Part shown: positions 45,241 to 56,199 of the stretch, piece by piece
How the letters are laid out: every line of letters starts with the position of its first letter
Position numbering within the stretch: the first letter of the stretch is position 1
Assembly (NCBI GenBank): GCA_963971225.1
Contig: OZ020270.1
Coordinates: 26,721,123-26,785,122, forward strand
DNA length: 64,000 nucleotides
From: Melieria omissa
Lineage: Eukaryota; Arthropoda; Insecta; Diptera; Ulidiidae
Direction of reading: 5' to 3'
Translations under genes and position numbers: made by a program
Notes under the pieces: model-generated
Told to the model about the DNA's origin: nothing
The model's input: the letters and a program-made list of their open reading frames with translations, nothing else
Database searches by the model: none

Positions 45241-45734
45241 AAAACTCGCAAACCTTCAACATTAGTTTTGTCAGTTAATATCTTTAACATTGGTCTTCAT
45301 TAGCATCTTTTATTACTGACACACGACTTCAAGCATAACGAGTTATACCAACTTTAGTTGAAATAAAATAATTGGCTCCTACTTTTCCGTTGAGCTCAGG
45401 AGGCCCATTGATCCATAAAAAGGTTTTGCCTATAAAAGCAGTTCAAAACTTCCAATCCACAGACGTAATCTTATGGCATTTTCTGTATGTGTTGCGTTGG
45501 ATTTCTATACAATTTGTATATGGGTGAAATATCACCCGAACGTCGCCCACGTAACTTTTTTTGTAATCACCGTTATAATCAAATAATCAATATGTTGTAG
45601 ATAAATTCTAAAACTTATATTGGTTTGCTACAAATACAAGAAACCTTAATCATTTTGATAAATATATAGGAAAGTTATAACATCTCAAAGTTGAAAATGG
45701 GTGAAAAATCACCCGAACGACGGATTAGGGTTAA

Positions 45735-46177
45735 AGAATGTTCTCATTAATTTTCTACATATGAACTTATTTGGTTTCATTATGTAAATATTATTGAAAA
45801 ATATACCAAAGAACACAAAACTAAATGCATTGAATATGACAGGGTCAATTGTTTCTTTCTTCATTTAGCGAATCTCTAACACAGGGTTGACGATCAGGTG
45901 CTCTAGTTTGACAGCAGAGTTGTTTTTTTGGATGCAGCTTATAAAATCTTAATTTAATTAAATTAAAAGCATGCCCAAAGATTATTTTTACGCTTTCGGG
46001 CAAAAATATATTTTTCTAGTCAATTTTATACAAACATTTTACGAAATGGCAAAATATACAAATAAAAAGAAAAATTTCTTTGGTCACAAAAAATGACTCA
46101 CACCAGAACAAAAACCCCGTTTGAGAAATTTACATGGAGGAAAAACTACGTTCCTGATAAAGCTTTGGGCCTACTAG
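45735..46177. other. Intergenic
   Basis: AT-rich, no feature supported. Confidence 0.4.
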
Positions 46178-46179
46178 TA

Positions 46180-46655
46180 CCCTACAAGAACACTACCGGT
46201 TATATCCGGTTATATAACTGGTAGTGTATAACTGATATATCCGTTAGCGCCCGGAACAAAGTTTCAGTTAGATATGTTCAGAGCGTGTGAAAAATCTGAC
46301 GGAAACTCTTGTGTACATGTGATTTTTTATCACCCTCTAACGCACGCACTTTAAAGTCTGGACAAACATATAGCCATCTCGTTCACTTAAGTTAGCTATG
46401 ACGGATATATTGGTTAGACATACCAGGTAGTCATAACGTATATATTTGTTACGACTAACGTACAAATCGGGTACATCTAACCGAAATATCAGTTAGATCT
46501 ATCGGGTAGTTGTAAGAAGAAGACACATGTATAAAAAAATATTGTTTTTTTATTTTATTTTATTTTTCTTTCATTTATGTATGTATTCACTATCCTCTGC
46601 TTCGGCGAAACATTTTCATCTGCCATTACAGTCATGCTCTTCTTAACCGCCCCTT
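46180..46655 (+). repeat. Foldback left arm, outer part
   Basis: Inverse of 50984-51431. Contains short inverted words such as ACCGGTTATAT and CGGATATAT. Confidence 0.9.
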
Positions 46656-46686
46656 TTACCTTACCTTACCCTTTTTCCACTTTTTA

Positions 46687-47288
46687 CCGCCCCTAGATCC
46701 CGTGGACCGATTTTGAAAATTTGCTTAATACAGCCTATTTAGAGCCTCCGTATGCCATTTCTGCTTTCAAAAAAATTAAAAAATTTTTTTTTGGGCTTGA
46801 GCAGATGTGATGTGAAGACACGCTGGCAAAATACGTGAGCCAAATTCGGAAAATTACACATTTTTCAAGTTTAAGTTACTGTTTCTTTTTAACTACGCAT
46901 CGAAAGTTGTTGCAACCATGGAGAAAGTTGAATATAATACGATTCCCGTGTTTTTAAGGACACATAAAAATATTTCAAGTTAGAACACGCTTAAAACTTT
47001 AGAAAACTGAAAGTTTCAGAATTTGTATGTCAACTTTGTTTTTTTGGTAAGCAGTATTAAGTGTTTTATTAAAAACAAAAATTCATTTTGTATTAAAAAT
47101 TTTAAAACCCTTAAAAAAGGTGGTCCTGTTTATACCAGTTTTACACTAAGTGAAACCCTAAAATTCGGAAATAGTTGTTCGCAGTTTGAAAGCCAATGAA
47201 TGTAGCTATCCGATTATGTAAAAATATTTAATATGCGTTAGAAAATGTTATTTTCAAAATTTTTCAAAGTTGGAAAAAATGGGTTAAT
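46687..47288 (+). repeat. Dispersed repeat D, copy 2
   Basis: Matches 41418-42060; inserted in the foldback left arm. Boundaries approximate. Confidence 0.85.
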
Positions 47289-47530
47289 GGGCATTGAACC
47301 TTCGTCGTTGTATTTTCCGGTCTTGAACGTTTTCCTGTACAGTTTAGGATCTGTAAAGAAAATAATGCTAGAAAAGATACACAGAGGAGCAGCTAACGTA
47401 TAGCTTACCAGATTTCTCAGGTTTTCTGTTCATTCTTATTATTATTATTATTATTCTTTTTATTTACACTTGAACTCGAAATTCTCGCACGTGGTAATCG
47501 TAAGTTTGGGGGTCGTGTTTGATGCAAAAA
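47289..47530 (+). repeat. Foldback left arm, inner part
   Basis: Inverse of 48045-48290 (GGTCTTGAACGTTTTC, (TTA)n run, CTTGAACTCGAAATTCTCGC). Confidence 0.9.
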
Positions 47531-47689
47531 TTGAATACAACTAATACATATGCATTTCTTTCAAATTTCAAAATTTATTTTATTCTATGTTCAAACGTTA
47601 GCGAGAAAAGGAAGATTCAAGCAATTAATAATTTCTGTATGAGAGAATAATGTTGCGATATACACATGGCACGTGCCACCTGATGTAAA

Positions 47690-48024
47690 TAATAATAATT
47701 AATAATTGATTGGCACGACAGCCCGCTTACGCGAGACTAAGGCCTAGCTTCCCGCAACCACCCGTGTTGTGCGTGTGAATTTTGTACGCGGGTGGAAGGG
47801 ACCTACAGTTTTATGCCGGTTCCGAACGGCAGGTTGGGAGCTTTTTCATAGGCAATTTTTACTCTCAGAGGTTTGCCATTTCCAGCTGAGAGGACAGCCA
47901 CCGAAAGAGAAAACGAGTTTCCCGTTATTTTTTTTAGGTGTTACTACATGCAGAATTCGAACTAGCGTCGCTCTGCATGCGACTCGCTTGGACCGCGCAC
48001 TAACCAACTGAGCCACGGCGGCTG
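47690..48024 (-). mobile_element. tRNA-derived SINE, copy 2
   Basis: Nearly identical to copy 1. A box TGGCTCAGTTGG and a better B box, AGTTCGAATTC. Target duplication CCTGATGTAAA (47679-47689 and 48025-48035). Lies in the loop of the foldback element. Confidence 0.92.
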
Positions 48025-48044
48025 CCTGATGTAAAACCTAACCT

Positions 48045-48307
48045 AAAAATAAAACAAACACGACCGCCAAACTTACGATTATCACGTGCGAGAATTTCGA
48101 GTTCAAGTGTAAATAAAAATAATAATAATAAGAATGAACAGAAAACCTGAGAAATCTGGCTGAAATCAGCAATACGTTTGCTGCTCCTCTGTGTATCTAT
48201 TCTAGCATTATTTTCTTACAGATCCTAAAATGTACAAGAAAACGTTCAAGACCGGAAAATACAACGACGAAGGTTCAACGCCCATGAAGAAGAGGATGAC
48301 TGTAATG
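48045..48307 (-). repeat. Foldback right arm, inner part
   Basis: Inverse of 47289-47530; runs up to CTGTAATG, the hAT-type target. Confidence 0.9.
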
Positions 48308-48796
48308 CAGGGGCGTAGCCAAGGGAGGGGTTTTGGGTGTCAGAACCCCCCCCAAGGCCTATAATTATTTAAAATTTTCAATCATTATGCATGGTATATA
48401 CGTTCCCACGAAGAAGATTTTTTCACCTTTAAACATTTAAAAGAATAATGACAAATTTTTTTGGTGAACCGATGTGATTTTTTTAAAAAGTTCCCTTCAG
48501 GCTCAGTAAAGCTATTTGCTTGATCTAAAGGCATGTTAAATGGGTGTTTTAAATCGTCGGCTGGAATGTCCATCAGGGTGTCGGCTTTTTGGATAGCTTC
48601 TACGTCCTCAAAACGCCTTCGTTTTTTTTTGTTATAAGGTGAAAGTCGCACGATGCAGCATCAGGTGAAAACGAGACGTCTTTTGATAGCCAAAGTGTTC
48701 AGTTTAAATGCGATAATATTATGGTTTAGAGATGCTTAACTTTCGGCTTACCAAAGATTTTTGTAATCGTGATAGTTAATTTTTCGAAAAAGTCTA

Positions 48797-50321
48797 ACTG
48801 AGGAGTTTACTTACAAAAAGGCGTATATCCACTTTTGAGATTTTTTCGTTTTTTCGCTCTAATCTATTCTTTGCCATGAGATGTATGTGCCTTTGGATCA
48901 GTTTCCTACCAAAGTTGTTTTTATCCTATATTTAAAGCACGCCAAACATTGAGTTTGCCACCAAAAGAGCACATATCGAGTCTCTATCTTGTCTTGTCTT
49001 TAATAGAAAATTTTACACCAAAACGGCATATATCCATATAAAACCTATTCCATTAAAATATCTTTTTTTTCAAAAGGGCACATATCCACAATGAGTTTCC
49101 TGCCGAATTTTTCTTGTGTAGTTTAGTACATTATCGCTTGAGAGCAGAACTTGCCAAGGACGTGATTTACATTGTCTAACTCTTCCCCTCAACAGGTGAC
49201 GCCACCGTGAGGTCCTTGTGCACTCTGATTGGTCATTGTGCGCCATCTTAGCCTTCACACTATCACCAATGTTTATATACGGAAACCGCCACTATTAAAA
49301 TATGTATATATTTTTATTTTCATCCGTTTTATTAAGACAGTTTTCATTTTTTGAGCTAAGTTGGTAAGCAAAAACATAAAGTGGACTGTGCTTAAGAGAT
49401 TTTTGGTTCAAATGCGGAAGGGGAAAAAGGGATGAATGGGGTTTCAGCTCCCACAACGTGGGCGAATTAGTTGCTTTTTTTTAAGAAATGCCATAAAAAT
49501 GCATTTTCAAATATATTCTCATCAAATTCCATATTTAAGACTTTTGGCTAATACTACATCACATGTCCAAATTTGAACGAGATCGGCCAACTATATCGAG
49601 GAAACGTACGGTAAAGCTACAGGCATCAGTCACGCCAAACGAATAGAAATAAAGAAATTCCACGCTAGAAATGGAGGAGTTACTACGAGAGTGAACTTTA
49701 TGGCTCATTTCAGATTCGAAAGCCACACCGAAATATTCAAACCGATCGTCAAAAGGGGGAAAAAAGAATCCAACGTCAAAACTCCGAGTGTTCTTTCACT
49801 CGGAAAATCGATCAGAAAAGAAAAACAGAGGGTCGTAGAGCACCTGTTATTAACCCATTTTGGAAAAGAATGGAAAGATAACCCGGATCTTAAGTGGTAC
49901 ACCCCCCTTGTTGGACAACCTGAGGCACCGGAAGAAGATGAAAATGACAGCAGCTTCGAAGAATGTGACTGTCTCGACAGCAATGAAACTGGAGTTCACA
50001 TTTAATATGTCATTCTAATAATATTGTAAAAAATAAATTTTATTAAAGTTTATAAAACAGCTGTTTTTTTTACCAAAAGGGAACATATCCCATTTTCACA
50101 CCAAAAAGGCACATATCCAAATTAAAATCAGGTGTAACTCGCAATGAAAAGCACGCAGAGGTTGGAACTTTTGGTAGTATATTACTTAGCCTAAGATGGA
50201 ATTAATTTAGTAAACAAAAAAAATCAGTTAATTTTTTAATTGCCGTAAAACGTTTCTCTTAATTTCTCAAAAAAAATCAGAAGTGGATATATGATGCCCT
50301 TTTGAAAGTAAACTCCTCAGT
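48797..50321 (+). mobile_element. TA-flanked element with subterminal motif array
   Basis: Inverted ends ACTGAGGAGTTTACTT, flanked by TA (48795-48796 and 50322-50323), 1,525 bp. Seven copies of a motif close to CCAAAAGGCACATATCCA lie near the ends: 48814, 48961, 49018, 49071, 50072 and 50101 (plus) and 50284-50304 (minus). A single modest open frame lies between the clusters. Superfamily not recognised. Confidence 0.75.
49577..50005 (+). CDS. Unrecognised ORF in the TA-flanked element
   Basis: Open from just after a TGA at 49574; about 142 residues to the stop at 50003-50005. It may start at an internal Met (MAHFRF, 49700) or be a downstream exon. It begins RSANYIEETYGKATGISHAK, has a basic middle (KRGKKESNVKTPSVLSLGKS) and an acidic C-terminus (PEEDENDSSFEECDCLD). 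An AATAAA lies about 25 bp after the stop. I do not recognise a domain. A nuclear, DNA-binding role is possible from charge alone. It could be the tail of a larger, degraded transposase. Confidence 0.5.
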   Translation, partial: TRSANYIEETYGKATGISHAKRIEIKKFHARNGGVTTRVNFMAHFRFESHTEIFKPIVKRGKKESNVKTPSVLSLGKSIRKEKQRVVEHLLLTHFGKEWKDNPDLKWYTPLVGQPEAPEEDENDSSFEECDCLDSNETGVHI

Positions 50322-50659
50322 TACTGTAAAGATTTATTTTGCTACTATGAAAAATATTAGAAGATTTCTTCCCAAATGGTTTCTTGAACACATGGTGAGG
50401 TACGTAAAAAAAATATTGTGAGTTTTATTCAAAATTGTAGCGGAAGCGCCTGGGATCACCCGTGTAGGTGTTTGGTATACAAAATAACAAAAAACATTAA
50501 TAATATTTCCAAAAAAATTTTTTTTGTTTATGTTATTGAAAACTATGTACTTTCGAATTTGTTCAGTAAGTCGAAATAATAACTACATTGGATAAATACT
50601 CTGGCAGATGTTGAATATGAATCATGAAAAAGATCACCCGGGTGGGTATGATTAAAGCG

Positions 50660-50810
50660 AAGGTTAAATCCAATTTAAAGGCGATTTTGGCGTATCCATG
50701 ATGAATTACCTCCAAGTTTTGATGGAATCTGCGGTGGATCATTTATGTCCTGACTATCGTTTTTAAATCGCGAGTACCACTTATGAACTCTGCCAAAGGA
50801 TAAATGATCA
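50660..50810 (-). pseudogene. mariner-like HTH fragment
   Basis: Minus strand reads VYGDDHLSFGRVHKWYSRFKN, the HTH_48-type region of mariner-like transposases. It is short, with no downstream catalytic region, and lies between the inner element and the right end of the hAT-type element. Confidence 0.6.
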
Positions 50811-50983
50811 TCACCATAAACTTGGTTCATCAATTGAAATGTTTTTGTTAAAGTTTTACCAACTTTAAGGAAAAACCTAATATTGGCTTTTTAAAGGTGC
50901 AGTGTACTTTAAAACATGTAATCTAAATTGGCAAACAATTTTTTTAAAACCCCTCCCATGACCAAGTTCTGGCTACGCCCCTG

Positions 50984-51431
50984 CTGTAATGGCAGATGAA
51001 AATGTTTCGCCGAAGCAGAGGACAGTGAATACATACATAAATGAAAGAAAAATAAAATAAAAAACCAATATTTTTTATACATGTGTCTTCTTCTTACAAC
51101 TACCCGATAGATCTAACTGATATTTCGGTTAGATGCACCCGATTTGTACGTTAGTCGTAACAAATATATACGTTATGACTACCTGGTATGTTTAACCAAT
51201 ATATCCGTCATAGCTAACTTAAGTGAGCGAGATGGCTATATGTTTGTCCAGACTTTAAAGTGCGTGCGTTAGAGGGTGATACAAAATCACATGTACACAA
51301 GAGTTTCCGTCAGATTTTTCACACGCTCTGAACATATATAACTGCAACTTTGTTCCGGGCGCTAACGGATATATCAGTTATACACTACCAGTTATATAAC
51401 CGGTTATATAACCGGTAGTGTTCTTGTAGGG
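50984..51431 (-). repeat. Foldback right arm, outer part
   Basis: Inverse of 46180-46655. Confidence 0.9.
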
Positions 51432-51855
51432 TAGATTGCAATTTCGCAATAATATGAGTGAAATTCTGTGCATGTATTTCTACCGCGGAGGTGCTCATGC
51501 TCTCGTTGCTCATTTATTTTGTAAATGCTCTTCAGCATAGGCTGAGGATTCCAGTTCCTCATTTGGTTTTGTAAATGATCGTCGGCATAGGCTAAGCATT
51601 TTAGTATATACACACAGCACAGTATGCTTTGTTGGTGCAAATTGGCGACAGTTATCTTCCACGTAGGTTTTGTTGTTGTTTAGCGTATGCATTAATTTTG
51701 TGTATTTTTATTTTTTTATTATTATTTTATTTTTATGTATTTGTGTTTGCACTTTCATAAGAAGGTTTTGGGCATCCCTGTTCTACCGGTTCTCCCACTT
51801 TCACATCGCTTAATCGTTGCTGAAGTGATGCGTAGGTTCTAAGCAGCGGCTCGCC

Positions 51856-53020
51856 TTAGCAGTTGTATGTGCTGAAGCCGGCCTGCTGCAGTGTCGGCAA
51901 GCGTGCGCAAAACCGATCCGAAACGCTGGTGGTGGCCGTAGGAAAGGTGATGACGCGTATATCGCCCGTCTCGGATATCTGCAGAGAGTTGAAGTAGAGT
52001 GGCGGCTGCTGCGCCAACAACGCCACCGGCACACCAACCCAGCCGCCTCCGGCCACCGCGCCCACCTTGCTCGCGACCAATGCTTGCAGCGACAGAAATT
52101 GATTCTGCGATTCGCCGGATATGGGATTGTACTGGGAGCAGCGCGCCCTCGCCAGGATGCACGAGGTGACGTTCGTGTAGAAGTAAATGCGGTCCAAATC
52201 CTGTTCGAGCTGACGTGTGCCCAAACTTTCGTTGTAGCACGTAGATATCTGGGGAGAAAGAAGCAGATTTGACGCGCACTGCTCGAGCGTGCTTACAACG
52301 CGCGGCTTACCAGCTGTTGCGCGTTGATGCGCCGTATGCAGCGCACAAAGTCACAGTAGCCCGTAAAGCAGTAGCCGGCAATGGCATCGGCGGCCGGCGG
52401 TGTCGGCCGATTGCCGTCGACAATGGCTTGCAAATTGGTCGCGCATGCCGCATATTCTGACTGCGCAATGTAAAGGCGTGCGCAATCGTTGAGCGAGGAG
52501 AGCTTCGTCGGACCGTTGGTGGCACTGCCGGCACGAAAGAAGCAGCCGTAGCACGCATCGCGCATCTGAATGGACGTCGTTTGGATGGTATTGCATAGCA
52601 GATTGAGCAGTGACAGTAGCTTCACGCTGGTAAAAAATATGTATAACAAAAAAGTGCATAGATAGCGGACAACAGCGCAGTCGTTTTTCAGCTGAATTTG
52701 TAAATGAAACTTTTTTAGAGGGATTTGTGAGGTTAGGTTACCCAGGTGAAGTTGTGTGTTTAGGCTTCTAAAATAAATTTTTGCGGTACGATTGTGCTCA
52801 GCTTGTACTCACTTTTGCGTCGTGCATGTGCTCTCGGAGACCGGGGCCACCTTGTTCCAGTACGCCCCAAAACTTGCTTCCGGCTGTGGACGAAACTGCA
52901 ACGAGTCAAATTTCAGTCAGTGCGCTGTGATTTTTTTGTCACTGGCTTGTCATTTTTTTTGTGATGTTTTATGCGCACCATAAAAACTGTGACAATGGCC
53001 ACAAGGACACAGCGAGACAT
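51856..53020 (-). CDS. Secreted cysteine-rich protein, four exons
   Basis: Coding exons 53020-52979, 52895-52813, 52626-52311 and 52248-51856; introns of 83, 186 and 62 bp, each with GT...AG (the first donor ATG|GTGCGC is weak). All phases agree and give 277 residues. The N-terminus MSRCVLVAIVTVFM is a probable signal peptide. The mature part has about 14 cysteines, e.g. DACYGCFFRAG, GYCFTGYCDFVRC and NVTSCILARARC, with N-glycosylation sites (NES, NVT). It ends GFSTYNC. Looks like a conserved insect secreted protein; I cannot name it. Not repeat-derived by any sign. Exon 1 is the least certain part. Confidence 0.82.
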
Positions 53021-54207
53021 GCTGACTGACTGTCGGGTATTGACTGGTTCTCGCCCGTTGACTGAACAGCGTTAAACGCTGCAGCATTGTCGGTTTTTAA
53101 TTGTGACACTTGTCACACTTATTTTTCTATACACAAGGTGATAATTCAATTTTCTCATTTTTTATGTACGCTATGATCAGGCATAGACAGTTGACATGAT
53201 TTGAAAGTTTTGAGTTTCTCAATAAATGGTAAGGACATCGTTTCAATTTGGGTAACGGTATGGTTTTTGGAACGGGTGAAAGTTAGGGAAACTAGAGTAT
53301 TTTTCGGGGTTTCGTGACTTGTGGAGCAATTTTGAGTAGTTCAGAGCACATTTCAATAAATGAGGTTGGTTATTTGGACTTTCTTCCAACTTACCATAAC
53401 AACTAGCCCTTGCAACTGAAAAAATTAATTTTTCCACAATTCCACCTGATTTCGGCGCGGTTTTTAAAAGTGTCGTTTTTTAATTCGCTAAAAGGTGGGG
53501 AAATTTGAGTTTTTGTGTTCTTGTGTAGTTCTCTTGCGCTGCCGATGTCGATCGCCACCAATTCCTTGTTGTATTTATAAATTAATGAATATATGAATTT
53601 ACTGTTCAAATGTGTGCAGTCAATTGAGCTCGTTTTGGGTGGCTGCGCATTGCTGCTGGCCGCTGCCATTGTCGGACAGTTCCAATGGCGGATAAATTGA
53701 AAAAGCGCTACTCGCTGACACTATAGATATTAAATTTTGACAAGCACTTCGTTCCCTTGATTTTAGCACTGGAAGGAAACTGTGCACCGCGCGCAAAAAC
53801 GTTGCTTGATTGCAGCTGTTCGATGCGTTTACTACATTAACACGCTTTATCTACGCAAGCAATTGTGCGCTTTTTATTATTATTTTTTAAATAATTTTAA
53901 ATTGAACGCCGGAAGCGCAAACTCGTTTGGAAAGGGGGCGCTATAGCCAGCCTCAAGCTTGACTGCGTTAAAAACGTTAAGCCACTTGGTGCCCAACCAT
54001 GGTGCTGAAAAGAGAATAGTCGAGGACTGTTGTTAAGGTTATAAAAAGGGGAATTTTGTATTTATTTACGTATGTATATCTTCGAAATTTCATGAAAGAA
54101 GGGGAACAAGGTTGAGAACTAACGATGAGATTAGTAAAACTTAACAATTTATAACCTCCCGATAATAACAAAACCGGCGACAAGCCAAGTAATCCGGAGC
54201 GCTGCCG
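53021..54207. other. Upstream region of the host gene
   Basis: No repeats recognised from 53021 to about 53900. A short plus-strand frame at 53590-53697 encodes the hydrophobic ELVLGGCALLLAAAIVGQF after an acceptor-like TGTGTGCAG; it may be an exon of another gene, but I found no partner exon. Confidence 0.4.
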
Positions 54208-54487
54208 GCGCACAGTGGCTGATTCTGCCGACGCAGGTTGCAAAAGTCAATTTTGTCATGTTCGATTTGGGGTAAACTGTTACACTTGTTCGATAGATAA
54301 ATGCTTGGACCTAAGAAATCCTAAAACCTTAACTAAATTGGACAAATAGTTTTGCTTGTAGAGCCCGTCACAGTTGAGCAATTTTTAGAGTGGGAAATAA
54401 TATCAGCAATTTGCACTTTTTCGGCAAAGCTGAATTTTTAAAATACGGAAAAGAGAAAATTAATTGAAACTTTCTGCACCAGCATCG
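54208..54487 (+). repeat. Dispersed repeat B, copy 2, left part
   Basis: Matches 25400-25680. Ends at the LINE target duplication TGCACCAGCATCG (54475-54487). Confidence 0.88.
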
Positions 54488-55779
54488 TTTTTTTTTTTTT
54501 TATTTTAACGCGGAGGAAGCATCGAAAGCCTAACCCCGTCACTGTGAGACTTTAACACACACTAAACCTCCTCATGTCACAGACCGGAATCCCCTCCGGA
54601 CACTACCCTGTCGGACCTGAGACCAATGACTACATGACGCGAAACTGAGAGGAGTCACGGTTGCTAATTCGGTCAAACCAGGCCCCAGAGTCGCAAATTC
54701 GGTCAAACCAGGCCCCAGAGTTGATTAGGGTTCGTACAGCAAATTCGCCATACAAAAGTCAGGGCAAGGGCTGCTGGTGCGTTCGAAGTTTATTTGCAAA
54801 TGAAATAATTGTTTTTTTTTCCTCTCATTTTGTAGTACGTTTATAGGAAATTGATTGCAAAAAAAATGTTGTTGCTGAAAAACGTCATAAGTATGTTCCA
54901 ACTAGTTTTAATATGATTTAACTTCAGTTTTTGCTGATTGCCCTCAAAGCCTTAACGTTTGAATTGCTTGTGTTGCAGCTCTGCGTTTGAAAAGAGTTCA
55001 ACTTGCCATCACTGTTTCTTGCTGCACTAGAAACGGCAAACTCAATGAGACATGAACTGAATTAAAAAGCAACCGAATATCTGCTGACTTTACCGTCTGA
55101 AATCATTTATTTATGCTTTCTGTTGGTACGGGTAACAATCAAAATGACTTCGACCAGTAAAACAAGGTTTTTCGCAACGTTATTTTTACAGCAAATAAGA
55201 AAAGTTATCACTTTAAGATGCAAGCAATTGACTGGTAACCGGTGCTGTGCGAATGCTTGGGTAAAAAAAACCCGTACACTATCGGACGATTGGAAAAAGC
55301 AAAAAATGGTCTGAAAATCATTTCCCCGCTCAGTTTCGCGTCACGTAGTCACTGCGTAATTTTTCGGTGCGTATAAATTCGCACGACGACTTGGTTGTGT
55401 TTATACTATTATTCTGTTACGGCTGATCTTGCGATGCTTTTCTTACAACAACAACGTAGAAATGTTTCTTTCTTTCTGTTTCTATGACTCGAAGTTCGCT
55501 CGATTTGCACGTTTTGTCTTGAATGATTTCAGTTAGAATTTTGCGTGGTTGCGTGAAGCAACGAATTGCAGCAGCAGTCGAATGGTATGTAAGTATTAAT
55601 AAATTTATGTAATTATGTTTATGTAATTATTTATTTTTTTATTAATTGCAGGCGAAGTCAGGATGTTGAACTGCGTCAGACCCCAAACAGTTTCGACTGA
55701 AGTGTGTCAACAAGTCGAAGTTCATCTTTACGTGCACCAATACTTGTGTTATTCGCGATACATTTTTGTTATTATTTTT

Positions 55780-56170
55780 AAATTTTTTTAAAATAATTAA
55801 TTAAAAAATGCACTGTTTTATTTTCTCCATAAAAATCGAGTGGTTAGAAATCGAATCCAGAATAAACTAGTTCGCAAACTAGTCGCTTTGCAACTGGTTT
55901 GAAAACTGGTTGCTTCGGACTAACCTTGGACTAGTTGAAAATGGATGCAGACGGGGACAATTGACCCTCGCCTAGGACACCACCATGTTAAAAAGGTGAG
56001 TTTGCTACAAGAAAATGAATCGATTCTGAGGTCATATGTGACTGTCAAGCGACCAGTTGAAAAACTAGACTTGGACCAGTCCGATTTCCCACAGGGTACC
56101 GTTAAGTATTACGTCAGAGGGCGGTTTGAGCGCTCGGCTCGAAGTATCGTTTTGCTGTCAGTGCAGTTAG
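55780..56170 (+). other. Unassigned, possible insertion in LINE 3' part
   Basis: 55870-56080 has repeated ACTAGT/AACTGGTT words, and 55990-56140 an open plus-strand stretch (LLQENESILRSYVTVKRP). I cannot assign it. It lies where a plain LINE 3' UTR would be expected. Confidence 0.35.
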
Positions 56171-56199
56171 TCGCTAGTTGCACTTACTAGGCTCCCCCA

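Larger units (their letters stand above)
43860..45730 (-). mobile_element. piggyBac element 2, decayed, with SINE inside
   Basis: TTAA target duplication (43856-43859 and 45731-45734). Ends CCCTCATCCGACGTTC and CCCTAATCCGTCGTTC. A perfect 24-bp subterminal inverted pair at 43897-43920 and 45518-45541 (palindrome GGGTGATATTTCACCC), with a further GGGTGA-TCACCC copy beside the right TIR. A SINE (43964-44299) is inserted near the left end. The transposase is heavily decayed. Confidence 0.9.
48308..50983. mobile_element. hAT-type element with nested TA element
   Basis: Ends CAGGGGCGTAGCC and its inverse, with the 8-bp duplication CTGTAATG (48300-48307 and 50984-50991). The opposite foldback arm shows the unoccupied site GACTGTAATGGCAG. 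No hAT transposase recognised. The interior is mostly another element (48797-50321) plus a mariner-like fragment. Confidence 0.88.
46180..51431. mobile_element. Foldback element with ~720-bp arms, multiply interrupted
   Basis: Ends CCCTACAAGAACACTACCGG and its inverse, flanked by TA (46178-46179 and 51432-51433). Left arm: 46180-46655 plus 47289-47530, interrupted by repeat D. Right arm: 48045-48307 plus 50984-51431, interrupted by a hAT-type element. The arms match closely throughout, leaving a loop of about 150 bp plus SINE copy 2. The junctions of one arm supply the empty site for the insertion in the other. No transposase of its own. Confidence 0.9.

Noticed and set aside
48385..48651. 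Minus-strand 88-codon frame near the left end of the hAT-type element
   Set aside because: No recognisable domain, and most of it is low-complexity Lys-rich sequence; could be a relic, but unsupported.
51839..52279. Long minus-strand frame of 146 codons overlapping the host gene's last exon
   Set aside because: It is in a different frame from the spliced, phase-consistent gene and is Arg/His-rich as expected for a shadow frame.
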